Source: Pararhizobium gei (GTDB lineage Bacteria; Pseudomonadota; Alphaproteobacteria; Rhizobiales; Rhizobiaceae). Taken from it: a DNA stretch of 64,000 nt. The notes below the pieces were generated by a model that saw only the letters and a program-made list of their open reading frames with translations, ran no database searches and was not told the DNA's origin. Location: NCBI RefSeq assembly GCF_029223885.1, contig NZ_CP119409.1:2568001-2632000 (forward strand). The letters are read 5' to 3'. Shown here in pieces: positions 47,838-56,021 of the stretch (position 1 is its first letter; the number at the start of each line of letters is the position of its first letter). Made by a program: the position numbers and the translations under genes.

Positions 47838-48482
47838 TTAGGCTACAGAAAAAAAGTCATCATATTCAGACCACCATGTTATAAATTTTGCCTCCGACGA
47901 GCCCGGTAGGATATTTTCTAAATAATCATCGGGATGATTAATAATACCGGAGCTAAATATCGGAAGCGCTGCCTTTAATTTCAACATCGTATCTTCGCAA
48001 CGGTGAGCGTAAAAATGCCTAACTATTTTTGTCTCATAAAATACACGACAATTTAGTGCTATTGCATTATTTAACTCTACCGGAACTGCTCCACAAACTC
48101 CTTGAATAATTTTGGCTACATCTTTGGGGTCACGAATAGACCACTCATGCTCCCGGCTCAAAACGGTCGGGCTGTGAAGTTTAACATATTTTGCTGGGCT
48201 TAAAATCCTGACGAAGTGGGCGGTGTATTCGGCGCTACTCATAAATTTACGGTCAATTTTAGCAACTATGCCAGAGCGTTGACCTTGCCAAATTCGACAA
48301 AAAGCATACGCACGCAATGACTGAATAAGCAAATTATCCAACTCAAGGACAAGTGTTCCTATTAGGAAGCTTCGATATGCTTCCGTTCGCCAGCGATTAT
48401 CATTGTAAGTGTCTAGCAAACGCTTCGCTCGGCGCTGCGAATGATTTCGAAACGCACTGATATCAAGATATGGCCGAGTCAT
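47838..48482 (-). CDS. Predicted HEPN-fold RNase-like effector (third gene of the defence-like operon)
   Basis: 214 residues, AT-rich codons, mostly helical by composition. Near the C-terminus KIVRHFYAHRC (Arg 155, His 160) fits the RxxxxH active-site motif of HEPN ribonucleases, with His instead of the usual Asn after Arg. The N-terminal helix SFLIGTLVLELDNLLIQSLRAYAF is also HEPN-like. No family can be named with certainty; MAE_28990/MAE_18760-like HEPN proteins, which I recall near DUF262 genes, are the closest idea. Its ATG overlaps the DUF262 gene stop by 20 bases, so it is translated in the same operon. Inferred role: toxic RNase triggered on infection. Confidence 0.6.
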   Translation of the reverse strand: MTRPYLDISAFRNHSQRRAKRLLDTYNDNRWRTEAYRSFLIGTLVLELDNLLIQSLRAYAFCRIWQGQRSGIVAKIDRKFMSSAEYTAHFVRILSPAKYVKLHSPTVLSREHEWSIRDPKDVAKIIQGVCGAVPVELNNAIALNCRVFYETKIVRHFYAHRCEDTMLKLKAALPIFSSGIINHPDDYLENILPGSSEAKFITWWSEYDDFFSVA

Positions 48483-49563
48483 ATTCCTGCAACGCCGATG
48501 AAAAATATGAAAATCTTATGAGTTTTTGATGCGCAACATTGGTCTTTTCCGCACAAGCAGCGACGAATTCAGACAGAGATGGATCGGGCGTGAGCGCACC
48601 TACATCTTCATCACCATCCTCAGTACTAATTTCGGACCTTAGACTAGCATCAAGCTGGTCTAGTGTTACATGAGTACCCATGATTTTCTCATAGATAGCT
48701 CTCTGGTCTGCACTCATATGCTGCACAACCAATCCAGGATGAGTACGTTCTGCTACGGCACATAACAGTGTGTAAAACACATGCTTACTACTAAATCTTC
48801 GAAATTCTACGAGCTTATTCTCGTGCCAATATATAAACGAGGATCTCAAAGTCTTTTCAAGGGACTCCTCACTAGGGAAATCTGTATTGAACTCCCTATA
48901 AAGCGAGTCAATATCAGGCGGTCTTGTAGTAAAAAAACCCTTTTGTATAATATGTACTATATCGGAAATTAATCTCGTATCAGCCATACGAATAACATCG
49001 CGACGCGATATAATTCCAGCATCCAGCATCAATTCTCTAAACGCCCGCGTCATTCGGAAAATAAAAATTTTGAAAGGGCCCTGAAATTTTGCGTTCCGCA
49101 ACTCTTCAGAATTTAGTGTAGCATTATGGACATTCATTCTTGCGAACGATTCGCGAATTTCGTCTTCTGTTACACCAGTAAATTCATCTATAGCAAGAGA
49201 GTAAGACAAAAATACTCCCTGCAGGCGATCGTCTAAATCTTTGTATCTTTTTCCTCGAAGTTCTTCAGTCTCAACCTTTGTTGAAATCCGCATCTTGTTT
49301 TCATAAAACAGCCTTAGCGCTTGACTGCGCTGCTGCCCGTCCACGATTTCCTTTGTGCTAGTCCTTGTTTTAAGATTGTAGCGGACATATAAAAATATCT
49401 TTGGTATCGGATACTCAAGAAGTATACTTTCGACAAAGTAAGATTTTACATAGGAACTCCAGACACGATCATCCCTTTGATAATCCCTATTAACAGTTAT
49501 TTTGTTAGCTATAAGATCCTGGCAAAAATCGGCAACTGACGTTGGAGATAACGTGGCCTTCAT
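48463..49563 (-). CDS. DUF262 (GmrS/ParB-like NTPase) domain protein
   Basis: 366 residues. The N-terminal DUF262 domain is clear: VNRDYQRDDRVWSS (residues 24-37, the xxYQR..VW signature), KEIVDGQQRSQAL (DGQQR at 75-79, the nucleotide-binding motif) and LNSEELRNAKFQG (about 153-165). The C-terminal 150 residues match nothing I know; no DUF1524 HNH nuclease domain is visible. DUF262 proteins occur in GmrSD type IV restriction and other phage-defence systems. Its ATG overlaps the methyltransferase stop by four bases. Codon usage is AT-rich, unlike the host core. Confidence 0.85.
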   Translation of the reverse strand: MKATLSPTSVADFCQDLIANKITVNRDYQRDDRVWSSYVKSYFVESILLEYPIPKIFLYVRYNLKTRTSTKEIVDGQQRSQALRLFYENKMRISTKVETEELRGKRYKDLDDRLQGVFLSYSLAIDEFTGVTEDEIRESFARMNVHNATLNSEELRNAKFQGPFKIFIFRMTRAFRELMLDAGIISRRDVIRMADTRLISDIVHIIQKGFFTTRPPDIDSLYREFNTDFPSEESLEKTLRSSFIYWHENKLVEFRRFSSKHVFYTLLCAVAERTHPGLVVQHMSADQRAIYEKIMGTHVTLDQLDASLRSEISTEDGDEDVGALTPDPSLSEFVAACAEKTNVAHQKLIRFSYFSSALQEYDSAIS

Positions 49564-50750
49564 TTAGAAACCTCAAATATAGAAACAGTCTCATCCGGCA
49601 AAATTTGTGCCGACGCGTAACTAGATCTGTTGACAGTCACAATCGAATTCAGCGGGGTAAACGATAACCTGCTCTGCTCCTTAAATCCACAAGAAAGGAA
49701 AAATTCAGAAATCACCAAAGGAAGATCAACATAAATTTCTTTATAGTAAGAAGCCTGCGTGACACAGACAACACTTTTTACCTTCGATTTGGCTATTTTA
49801 CGTATAGAATCCTGCATGCTCTCGAAATAATTTTTATAAAATTTCAGATAATAACCCTTGGACGCTTTAGAGTGATGACCTGATATTTGCTTCAATATTT
49901 GAGTTGCCGTAAGGCTATCGCCTATATACACGACTTCATGATCGACTGAGTAGCGTCCTGTCAGCACACTTCCTGTCATGCTTTCACGGAGCGCCGCAAT
50001 ATCGACACCGACCATCTCATTCAGATAAAGAAGTTCCGGAAGAGTTTTTTTAACATAATCAAGCCGCGTTAGATATGGCGGCGATGTAATGATGTGGCTG
50101 ACTTCGCTTGGAATAAGCCATTCTTTAAAATTGGCAGTTTCAAGCTTCGGCCGCATCAAGACAGGTTCTTTTTTAAATTGAGAAAACCGATCACGCGTTT
50201 GCTTCAATTCGAGTTTTATAGAATCCAACAGTTTCTCGCCGGAGTGTGGAATGCCTGTTATTATGTCCGATGAAAACCAGGTTGGATTTTTCGTTTTGGC
50301 CTGCTTGTAGACCCGGCGAACAGAGTTGGCCAACAAAAACTTAACTACATTTTCATTTGAGTTATTTTTCTGCAAAACCTCTCTCGTAAAGGTCGCAGCC
50401 GCTTTGTGGGCAATATTCTCATCACCGACTATATCTTGAAAAGAATTCAAAAGAGCTTCTACAGAAAAACAAGAATTCGATATCTCGGACAATGACAATG
50501 ATTTCACATCTGAAACAATATTCATAAACGGATTTATATCTACACCTATCGAATTTATACCAGCATCTGCACATACTTTCGTAGTAGTACCAGATCCATT
50601 CCATGGATCCAACACTACATCTCTTTTGGTAATACACAGGTGTTCCAAAATTGTTTCAACAAATTTCGAGCTAAATCCGGCATAATAAGGATACACCTGA
50701 TTCCGCTTTTGCTGCGCGCTTAATTTACTTGTAGAAACTATTTCGAGCAT
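49560..50750 (-). CDS. DNA N4/N6 methyltransferase (first gene of the operon)
   Basis: 396 residues. YPYYAGFSSKFVETIL (residues 20-35) resembles motif X, DVVLDPWNGSGTTT (Asp 48) is motif I, IGVDINPF motif II and HIITSPPYLTRLDY (TSPPY at 222-226) the catalytic motif IV. This is an amino-methyltransferase of the N4-cytosine/N6-adenine type; the target sequence is not deducible. It is not paired with a recognisable restriction endonuclease, but with the DUF262 and HEPN-like genes downstream, both overlapping. AT-rich composition marks horizontal transfer. The ribosome site upstream of ATG 50750 is weak (GGGTGA). Confidence 0.87.
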   Translation of the reverse strand: MLEIVSTSKLSAQQKRNQVYPYYAGFSSKFVETILEHLCITKRDVVLDPWNGSGTTTKVCADAGINSIGVDINPFMNIVSDVKSLSLSEISNSCFSVEALLNSFQDIVGDENIAHKAAATFTREVLQKNNSNENVVKFLLANSVRRVYKQAKTKNPTWFSSDIITGIPHSGEKLLDSIKLELKQTRDRFSQFKKEPVLMRPKLETANFKEWLIPSEVSHIITSPPYLTRLDYVKKTLPELLYLNEMVGVDIAALRESMTGSVLTGRYSVDHEVVYIGDSLTATQILKQISGHHSKASKGYYLKFYKNYFESMQDSIRKIAKSKVKSVVCVTQASYYKEIYVDLPLVISEFFLSCGFKEQSRLSFTPLNSIVTVNRSSYASAQILPDETVSIFEVSK

Positions 50751-50903
50751 AAGAATTCACCCAGCTAACGGCCCTCCAAAAATTTGACGGCTAAGTTCCG
50801 GTTTAACACGGGCACTCTCCGAACGTTATACTAACCGCGCAATAATGAGAAATTTCACACATCATTTTCTCCGCCACCATCACCCATGCCATAATCCCCC
50901 ATA

Positions 50904-50954
50904 CCGCCGCGGATACACTGCCAGCCGTGGCAGCGAGGCGGAGACGGCGCCGGG
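50904..50954. repeat. Direct repeat copy 1
   Basis: The core CACTGCCAGCCGTGGCAGCG contains the palindrome CTGCCA...TGGCAG and is followed by AGGCGG...GGCGCCGGG. The second copy is at 51333-51384. Confidence 0.7.
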
Positions 50955-51332
50955 TTTGGGGAAAATGGTCTCCCTCCGGCGACATGGGGAGGCTGGGCCT
51001 CGGCCCTTGCTTCTTGAAGCCTGCAAGAGCGCGCCGGGGTACCCATAATGCGTACCCACAATCCAACAACGGCCAAGTACACCATTAACTCGGTTTGCCC
51101 GGAGGCAATCGCCAATACGTACCTCTTGCACTCGCACGTCTTGAACCGCGAAAACCCGCCCAAACCGCGCATATCACATTCGCGTGATCCCCCTCCCCAC
51201 CAACCCCCCGCGCCAAGATCACCAACCAAAACAACCCCTTCCCCATTCCCCCACTTCAAAAATTCCTGTGTAAAACTTTTTCCCCCTCAATTTCATCGGC
51301 GCCCCCGAAAACCCGCGTACACTCTTCCCGTC

Positions 51333-51384
51333 CCGCCACGGATACACTGCCAGCCGTGGCAGCGAGGCGGGACCGGCGCCGGGG
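51333..51384. repeat. Direct repeat copy 2
   Basis: Nearly identical to 50904-50954 over about 50 bases (few mismatches), in the same orientation, 429 bases apart. Confidence 0.7.
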
Positions 51385-51689
51385 GTGGGGGAAGGACGGA
51401 CGTCCCCATCACCGGGGTTCGCAGAAAATGGCGTCCCCCCGGAGGCAGAAGCGGCTCCGGGCGTGCCTGTGAGGCACACAGGACCCGCTGAACAAGCAGG
51501 TCTCAGAGACGCCGGAATTGCGGGCAGAAACCGCCGAACGGGGCGCTGGCGAGAGCCATTACCCACACACCATAAGGCTCTTGCGAGCGCCCCGACCGAC
51601 CTGCCCGGCGCGGCAGGACACCAGAACCGAAATCGCGGGCCAAAAAACCGGCCGCGCGACCGCAAAACCGTGCCAGCCGAGGAGGTATC

Positions 51690-52076
51690 ATGCCCGACGC
51701 ACGCTTGGACGAGGCGCTGCAGCGCTCCTGCATCGAGATGATCCGCTGTCCCGGCACGTTTTGCCCGCGCCGCCGGTGCCGCCGGCGTCGGCGCTGCAGC
51801 GTCGGGTCGGCCGCGCCGCCGCCCTGCCTCGCTTTGCTGACGCCGCCGGAGCGGCAGCTCTACGACCGGCTGCTGGCAAAAACCCGGTATTATGCCCCGC
51901 GCCTGTCGGCCCTGGTCACCGCCCATATCGGCGCCACCGCCCGGCAGGACGTCTTTGCGCTCGCCGTCGCCGAATGCCTGCGCCGCATCCAGCCCCGCAC
52001 CCACTGGCTGCACCGCGCCCTGCCCTTCTGGGCCAACCGCGACGCCCCCGACAACCGAAACAGCCATGATGGATAG
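51690..52076 (+). CDS. Conserved-looking Cys/Arg-rich hypothetical protein
   Basis: 128 residues from ATG 51690 with a good ribosome site (GAGGAGG at about 51680). The N-terminal half has a cluster CPGTFCPRRRCRRRRRC, followed by LLTPPERQLYDRLLAKTRYYAPRLSALV and AVAECLRRIQPRTHWLHRALPFW. I cannot assign a family. The Cys spacing could bind a metal and the Arg run nucleic acid, but this is a guess. A longer opposing frame (51219-52067) is not credible because it is built from repeats. Confidence 0.55.
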   Translation: MPDARLDEALQRSCIEMIRCPGTFCPRRRCRRRRRCSVGSAAPPPCLALLTPPERQLYDRLLAKTRYYAPRLSALVTAHIGATARQDVFALAVAECLRRIQPRTHWLHRALPFWANRDAPDNRNSHDG

Positions 52077-52095
52077 AAGCCCGCCCCAACCACCC

Positions 52096-52146
52096 TCTTC
52101 TCCCCACCGGGGAGAAGGTGGCGCAAAGCGCCGGATGAGGGGGGGC
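52096..52146. repeat. Palindromic repeat unit
   Basis: CCTCTTCTCCCCACCGGGGAGAAGG...CGCCGGATGAGGGGGG, the same family as the units in and after uvrB. Confidence 0.75.
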
Positions 52147-52251
52147 CGAAGGCCGCTTCGTTGTGGCTCCGGCTGCGCCTACGCCCTCCCTCATCGCCTC
52201 GCCCGCGTCCGCGCCGCCCAACCTGGGATGACCAGCCGGGCCACAAAAACC

Positions 52252-52836
52252 CTACTCCGCCGCCTTCACCTGCGGCAGCGCTTCCAGCTCGTAGGAATAG
52301 CCTTCCAGCATCGTATAGGCCTGCTCGATCGCCTCGATCTGCGCCTCGGCGTTGCGGATCGCCTCGGCAATGGATTGCGAGCGGGTGCGCAGCATCGAGC
52401 CCAGCACGTCAGCGCCCGGACGGCGGCCGAGCCGGTCGATATGCTGGCGGACACGGGCGCGGTGGCGCTCCAGTTCGAGAATGTGGAAGCGGCTCTTGAC
52501 GATATCGTCGGAGAGTTTTCGACGCATGGCGGAGAGCGGATCGAAGCTGCCGGGCTCGCGCTCGTCGAGGATGAAGTCGTTCACCAGCGTTTCCAGCATC
52601 AGGATGCCCTTGAGGTCGCGGGGATCGGCAAGCTCGGGGTCGTAGCCGGTGCTGTCATAGACCCTGCGGCGCACCGGGTCGCGCAGCAGGTCGTAGCAGG
52701 CCTGCAGCCGGCCGAAGGCGTCGGCATCGCCGCCCTGGTCGGGATGGGCGGTCTTGGCCGTTTTCCGCCAGGCGGCCTTGATCGCCGCCTCGTCGGCCTC
52801 GCGCTCCACGCCCAGCGTCTCGTAAGGGTCGATCAC
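52252..52836 (-). CDS. J-domain (DnaJ-like) protein
   Basis: 194 residues. The N-terminal J domain reads DPYETLGVEREADEAAIKAAWRKTAKTAHPDQGGDADAFGRLQACYDLLRDPVRR with the HPD motif (in AHPDQGG) that stimulates Hsp70 ATPase. The rest is a helical domain of unknown role (DIVKSRFHILELERHRARVRQHIDRL), without the Gly/Phe or zinc regions of DnaJ. It probably targets DnaK to particular clients. Confidence 0.88.
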   Translation of the reverse strand: MIDPYETLGVEREADEAAIKAAWRKTAKTAHPDQGGDADAFGRLQACYDLLRDPVRRRVYDSTGYDPELADPRDLKGILMLETLVNDFILDEREPGSFDPLSAMRRKLSDDIVKSRFHILELERHRARVRQHIDRLGRRPGADVLGSMLRTRSQSIAEAIRNAEAQIEAIEQAYTMLEGYSYELEALPQVKAAE

Positions 52837-53343
52837 CGCGCCACCCCGCCCATCACCCGCATTGCCGTCACCTGCGTTGCCCTCGCCTGCATTGCCCTCG
52901 CCTACCGCCTCTCAAGCCCGCCATCAAGGGACAAGGCGAAGCGCCGCCCCTTCTTCCGCCATTGCCGGGACGAAATTGTGGAGACGGCGCGGCAAAAATG
53001 GCCTTTCCCCGGCGGCCTGTGCCGCTTCGGGACGCCGGAAACGGGTTGCAAAGCACGACCGCCAGCCGCGACGAAGCGTCGCATTCAAGGGGAATATTCG
53101 CTTGCAATTTTCACGAATTGCTGCCAATTGTTACAGCGTTCGGGCGTTTGCATCCCGGAGACTGGACTGGCTGTATGGTCCCGGAATACCGGGCGTGCCC
53201 GTGAAACGGCACTGTAGACGTTCTTTCCCCGATATCGACTACTCCGACTGGCCTTTCGGAATAAAGACAAAACCGGAGGGAAAAAAGGTCTCCACCCTGG
53301 CAGGGGTGAGGACACATCAACAAGGGAAATAAGGACTTCTCCC
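52837..53343. other. Region upstream of the cold-shock gene, with a 15-base tandem repeat
   Basis: 507 bases with no supported gene. Near 52858-52905 the unit GCATTGCCCTCGCCT is repeated about three times. The remainder is likely the promoter and long leader of the cold-shock gene; AAGGGAAATAAGGA at 53322-53335 supplies its ribosome-binding site. Confidence 0.5.
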
Positions 53344-53556
53344 ATGGCCACCAAGGGCACCGTAAAATTCTTCAACCAGGACAAGGGCTTTGGCTTCATC
53401 ACGCCGGAAGGCGGCGCCAAGGACGTGTTCGTTCACATCTCCGCGCTGCAGGCCGCCGGCCTCCAGACCCTGAAGGACGGCCAGCAGGTCACCTTCGACA
53501 CCGAGCCGGATCGCATGGGCAAAGGCCCGAAGGCCGTCAACATCCAGGCTGACTAA
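53344..53556 (+). CDS. cspA: Cold-shock domain protein (CspA family)
   Basis: 70 residues: [32 protein letters not shown] and [19 protein letters not shown] are the canonical cold-shock domain with RNP1 (KGFGFI) and RNP2 (VFVHIS). An RNA chaperone binding single-stranded nucleic acids. A rho-independent terminator follows directly. Bacteria of this group have several cspA paralogues, so the symbol is by family. Confidence 0.93.
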   Translation: MATKGTVKFFNQDKGFGFITPEGGAKDVFVHISALQAAGLQTLKDGQQVTFDTEPDRMGKGPKAVNIQAD

Positions 53557-53589
53557 GCCGGATCGGATCGCTTGGCGATCACCCCATTG

Positions 53590-53616
53590 AACGGCGTCCT
53601 CGGGCGCCGTTTTTTT
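53590..53616 (+). terminator. Intrinsic terminator of the cold-shock gene
   Basis: AACGGCG (53590-53596) pairs with CGCCGTT (53605-53611), followed by TTTTT. Confidence 0.85.
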
Positions 53617-53639
53617 ATGCCGCAGGTCGCAGCCGACAG

Positions 53640-54743
53640 TCACTCCGCCGCCTGCCGCGCCTCCGCCGCGGCAAAAACAGCCTCGAAGGCCGCCGCGATG
53701 ACCGCCGGCCCCGCCCCGGCCCGCGTCGCATCCGCCGACAGGATCTGCCGGAACCGCCGTGCACCCGGCCAGCCCTGAAACAGTCCGACCATGTGCCGTG
53801 TCACATGAACAAGCCGCCCGCCCGAAGCAATATGCCGGTCCGCATACCCCATCATCGCGTCACGAACATCGGCCCAGAATTCCAGCGACTGCCGGTGACC
53901 GGCCGCGGTAAAATCCTCTTCATCCGCATCGACTGGTAAGGCTCCCGTCATCGGATGCGGAAAAAACCGGTCCACCCCCGTCAGCAGCCCGCTATCGTGA
54001 TAGGCCGCCCGGCCCAGCATGACGCCATCCACGTGATGCAGTTCCTCACGAGCCTGATTCAAAGTCGCAAGACCGCCATTGATCCCGATGAAAAGACCAG
54101 GATTTTCAGCCTTCAGGCGATGCACCAGGCCGTAGTCCAGCGGCGGAACATCGCGGTTCTCCTTCGGCGACAACCCCTGCAGCCAGGCTTTGCGGGCATG
54201 GACCCAGACCCCATCCGCGCCGGCGTCCTTGACCAGCGAGACCAGATCGCGAAGCGCCTGTTCTGGATCCTGATCATCCACCCCGATCCGGCATTTCACC
54301 GTCACCGGGACCGAGACCGCAGCTTTCATCGCCGCCACACATTCAGCGACCAGCGATGGCTGTCGCATCAGACAGGCGCCAAACGTACCGGATTGCACGC
54401 GGTCAGAGGGACAGCCGACATTCATGTTGATTTCGGCATAGCCGAATTGTTCGCCGATCTCAGCCGCCTCGGCCATCCGGCTTGGATTATTGCCCCCGAG
54501 TTGCAACGCAACGGGATGCTCGGCGGTCTCGAACCCGAGAAGCCGATCCCGGTCGCCCCGAAGGATGGCTTCCGAGACGATCATCTCGGTGTAGAGCAGC
54601 GCGTGCTTCGACAATTGCCGCGCCAGGAACCGATAATGACGGTCCGTCCAGTCGATCATCGGGGCAACGGCGAAGACGGGAGCCCCTGCTTCGCGGGCTT
54701 TTCTGTAGAAATTCAATTCGTTAGGTGTCGCGTGTTGTGTCAA
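53640..54743 (-). CDS. dusA: tRNA-dihydrouridine synthase A (DusA), 5' end altered by an integrated element
   Basis: Up to 367 residues. VAPMIDWTDRHYRFLARQLS, MNVGCPSDRVQSGTFGACLM (active-site Cys) and VDGVMLGRAAYHD are DusA signatures; FMN-dependent reduction of U20 in tRNA. The first codon is TTG 54743 with no ribosome site, and the first about 25 residues (LTQHATPNELNFYRKAREAG) precede the conserved FAVAPMIDW start. This segment borders an integrase gene and probably derives from the integrated element, which rebuilds the 5' end. TTG at codon 10 is another possible start. Confidence 0.87.
   Translation of the reverse strand: MTQHATPNELNFYRKAREAGAPVFAVAPMIDWTDRHYRFLARQLSKHALLYTEMIVSEAILRGDRDRLLGFETAEHPVALQLGGNNPSRMAEAAEIGEQFGYAEINMNVGCPSDRVQSGTFGACLMRQPSLVAECVAAMKAAVSVPVTVKCRIGVDDQDPEQALRDLVSLVKDAGADGVWVHARKAWLQGLSPKENRDVPPLDYGLVHRLKAENPGLFIGINGGLATLNQAREELHHVDGVMLGRAAYHDSGLLTGVDRFFPHPMTGALPVDADEEDFTAAGHRQSLEFWADVRDAMMGYADRHIASGGRLVHVTRHMVGLFQGWPGARRFRQILSADATRAGAGPAVIAAAFEAVFAAAEARQAAE
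54640..54685 (-). mobile_element. Probable attachment site in dusA
   Basis: Codons for VAPMIDWTDRHYR of dusA. Integrases of the dusA-associated class recombine within the 5' end of dusA over this segment. The matching direct repeat should lie at the far end of the element. Confidence 0.5.
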
Positions 54744-54827
54744 GTTTTGTCAGGCTTTTTCCACGTGTTGCACCATTTTTCATGGTGAGGTACAACATTG
54801 TCGTACTCGGCAAAGGAGTGTTGTACC
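54733..54827. promoter_or_regulatory. Repeats in front of the integrase gene
   Basis: GTGTTGCACCAT (54765-54776) and GTGTTGTACCAT (54818-54829) are near-identical direct repeats; ATGGTGAGGTACAACA (54782-54797) is the inverted form. GGTACAACA (54789-54797) pairs with TGTTGTACC (54819-54827), and CACCAT with ATGGTG around TTTTC (54771-54787). They may be arm sites for the integrase or operators. Confidence 0.5.
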
Positions 54828-55925
54828 ATGGGAACGATCACGGCTCGCAAGCGCAAGGACGGGACGACGGGTTATACCGCGCAAATCCTCCGCAAGAAAG
54901 GCGGACAGATTGTTTTGCGAGAGGCGCAGACCTTCGACAGCAAGCGCGAGGCGAACTCTTGGATAGTTCATCGGGAGACCGAACTTGATAAGCCCGGCGG
55001 CCTAGAGCGCGCCTCAAGGACGTCCGCCACGCTTGCCGAGGCAATTGACGCATACACGGCTCGCGTAACGGATATCGGGCGTACAAAGACGCAATGTCTC
55101 AAGTCCATCAAGGACTATCCGATAGCGTCGAAGGCATGCGAGTCGATCACGGCAAAAGACATTTCCGACTTCGCGCATAGCCTTCGCCTTGGCGGCAGGA
55201 AGCCACAAACAGTCGCAAACTACATAAGCCACCTATCCGCGGTGTTTCGCGCCGGAAGGCCGTTGTTGGGCATGCCCCTGCCCTTGCAGGAGATGCGTGA
55301 TGCGCAGCAAGCCCTGCTCGCCAGCAACGACATCAGCAAGTCTTCCGAAAGGACACGGCGCCCTTCCCTCGCCGAACTCGACAAGATCATGCAGCACTTC
55401 GTCGACCGACAAGAGCGCGCTCCGCTGTCGGCCCCAATGCACAAGATAGTCGCTTTCGCTATGTTCTCCACGCGTCGGCAAGAGGAGATAACGCGAATTG
55501 AGTGGGCAGACCTTGATGAACCCCATAGCCGCATTCTTGTTCGCGACATGAAGCACCCCGGCCAGAAGCGGGGCAACAACGTGTGGGTTGAACTGCCGCC
55601 GGAAGCGTTGCGCATCGTCAAGACGATGCCAAAATCGAAATCAGAGATTTTCCCATACACCACGGACGCCATTAGCGCTGCATTCACCCGCGCATGCCAG
55701 TTCTTGCAGATTGACGACCTGCACTTTCACGATCTTCGCCATGAAGGTGTCAGCCGTTTATTTGAAATGGGCCGGACTATCCCACTCGCTGCAAGCGTTA
55801 GCGGGCATCGAAGCTGGAACAGCCTCAAGCGCTATACGGACATTCGAGAGAAAGGCGACAAATTCGCCGACTGGCCTTGGCTAGAGAAAATCTGCCAACA
55901 AAGAAAAGGAAGTGACACGCATTGA
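54828..55925 (+). CDS. int: Tyrosine recombinase (integrase)
   Basis: 365 residues from ATG 54828 (AAAGGAG 10 bases upstream). An N-terminal arm-binding domain (ITARKRKDGTTGYTAQI) and SAM-like core-binding domain precede the catalytic domain. The catalytic set is Arg 216 (FSTRRQEEITRIEW), the beta-hairpin Lys in MKHPGQKRG, His 301 and Arg 304 (HDLRHEG), His 327 (GHRSW) and Tyr 336 (KRYTDI). It is placed at the 5' end of dusA and reads away from it, as in dusA-associated islands. Confidence 0.93.
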   Translation: MGTITARKRKDGTTGYTAQILRKKGGQIVLREAQTFDSKREANSWIVHRETELDKPGGLERASRTSATLAEAIDAYTARVTDIGRTKTQCLKSIKDYPIASKACESITAKDISDFAHSLRLGGRKPQTVANYISHLSAVFRAGRPLLGMPLPLQEMRDAQQALLASNDISKSSERTRRPSLAELDKIMQHFVDRQERAPLSAPMHKIVAFAMFSTRRQEEITRIEWADLDEPHSRILVRDMKHPGQKRGNNVWVELPPEALRIVKTMPKSKSEIFPYTTDAISAAFTRACQFLQIDDLHFHDLRHEGVSRLFEMGRTIPLAASVSGHRSWNSLKRYTDIREKGDKFADWPWLEKICQQRKGSDTH

Positions 55926-56021
55926 CAACCGCAGCCGAATAAACTATACACCTACGGCTTTGCATAAACGCACAGCGAAAATCTTAATGTCGTGGTCAAG
56001 TTCTATCGGAGGAAAAATCAA

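Larger units (their letters stand above)
50751..51689. other. Long gene-free region with repeats, upstream of the defence-like operon
   Basis: 939 bases without a supported gene. It must carry the promoter of the methyltransferase operon (TATAAC on the minus strand near 50830 is the only -10-like site seen). It also contains a pair of direct repeats (next entries), and is GC-rich away from the operon end. Confidence 0.5.

Noticed and set aside
49560..50750. Classical type II restriction-modification pair
   Set aside because: No nuclease motif (PD-(D/E)XK, HNH, GIY-YIG) was seen in the neighbouring genes.
51219..52067. Minus-strand open frame opposite the Cys-rich gene
   Set aside because: Built largely from direct-repeat and GC-skewed sequence; the plus-strand gene has a good ribosome site.
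51892..53217. Plus-strand open frame over the J-domain gene
   Set aside because: The J domain with HPD on minus is clear; this frame is shadow and repeat sequence.
54744..54827. tRNA gene as the attachment site of the element
   Set aside because: No tRNA fold is found; dusA is the adjacent target and fits a known integration class.
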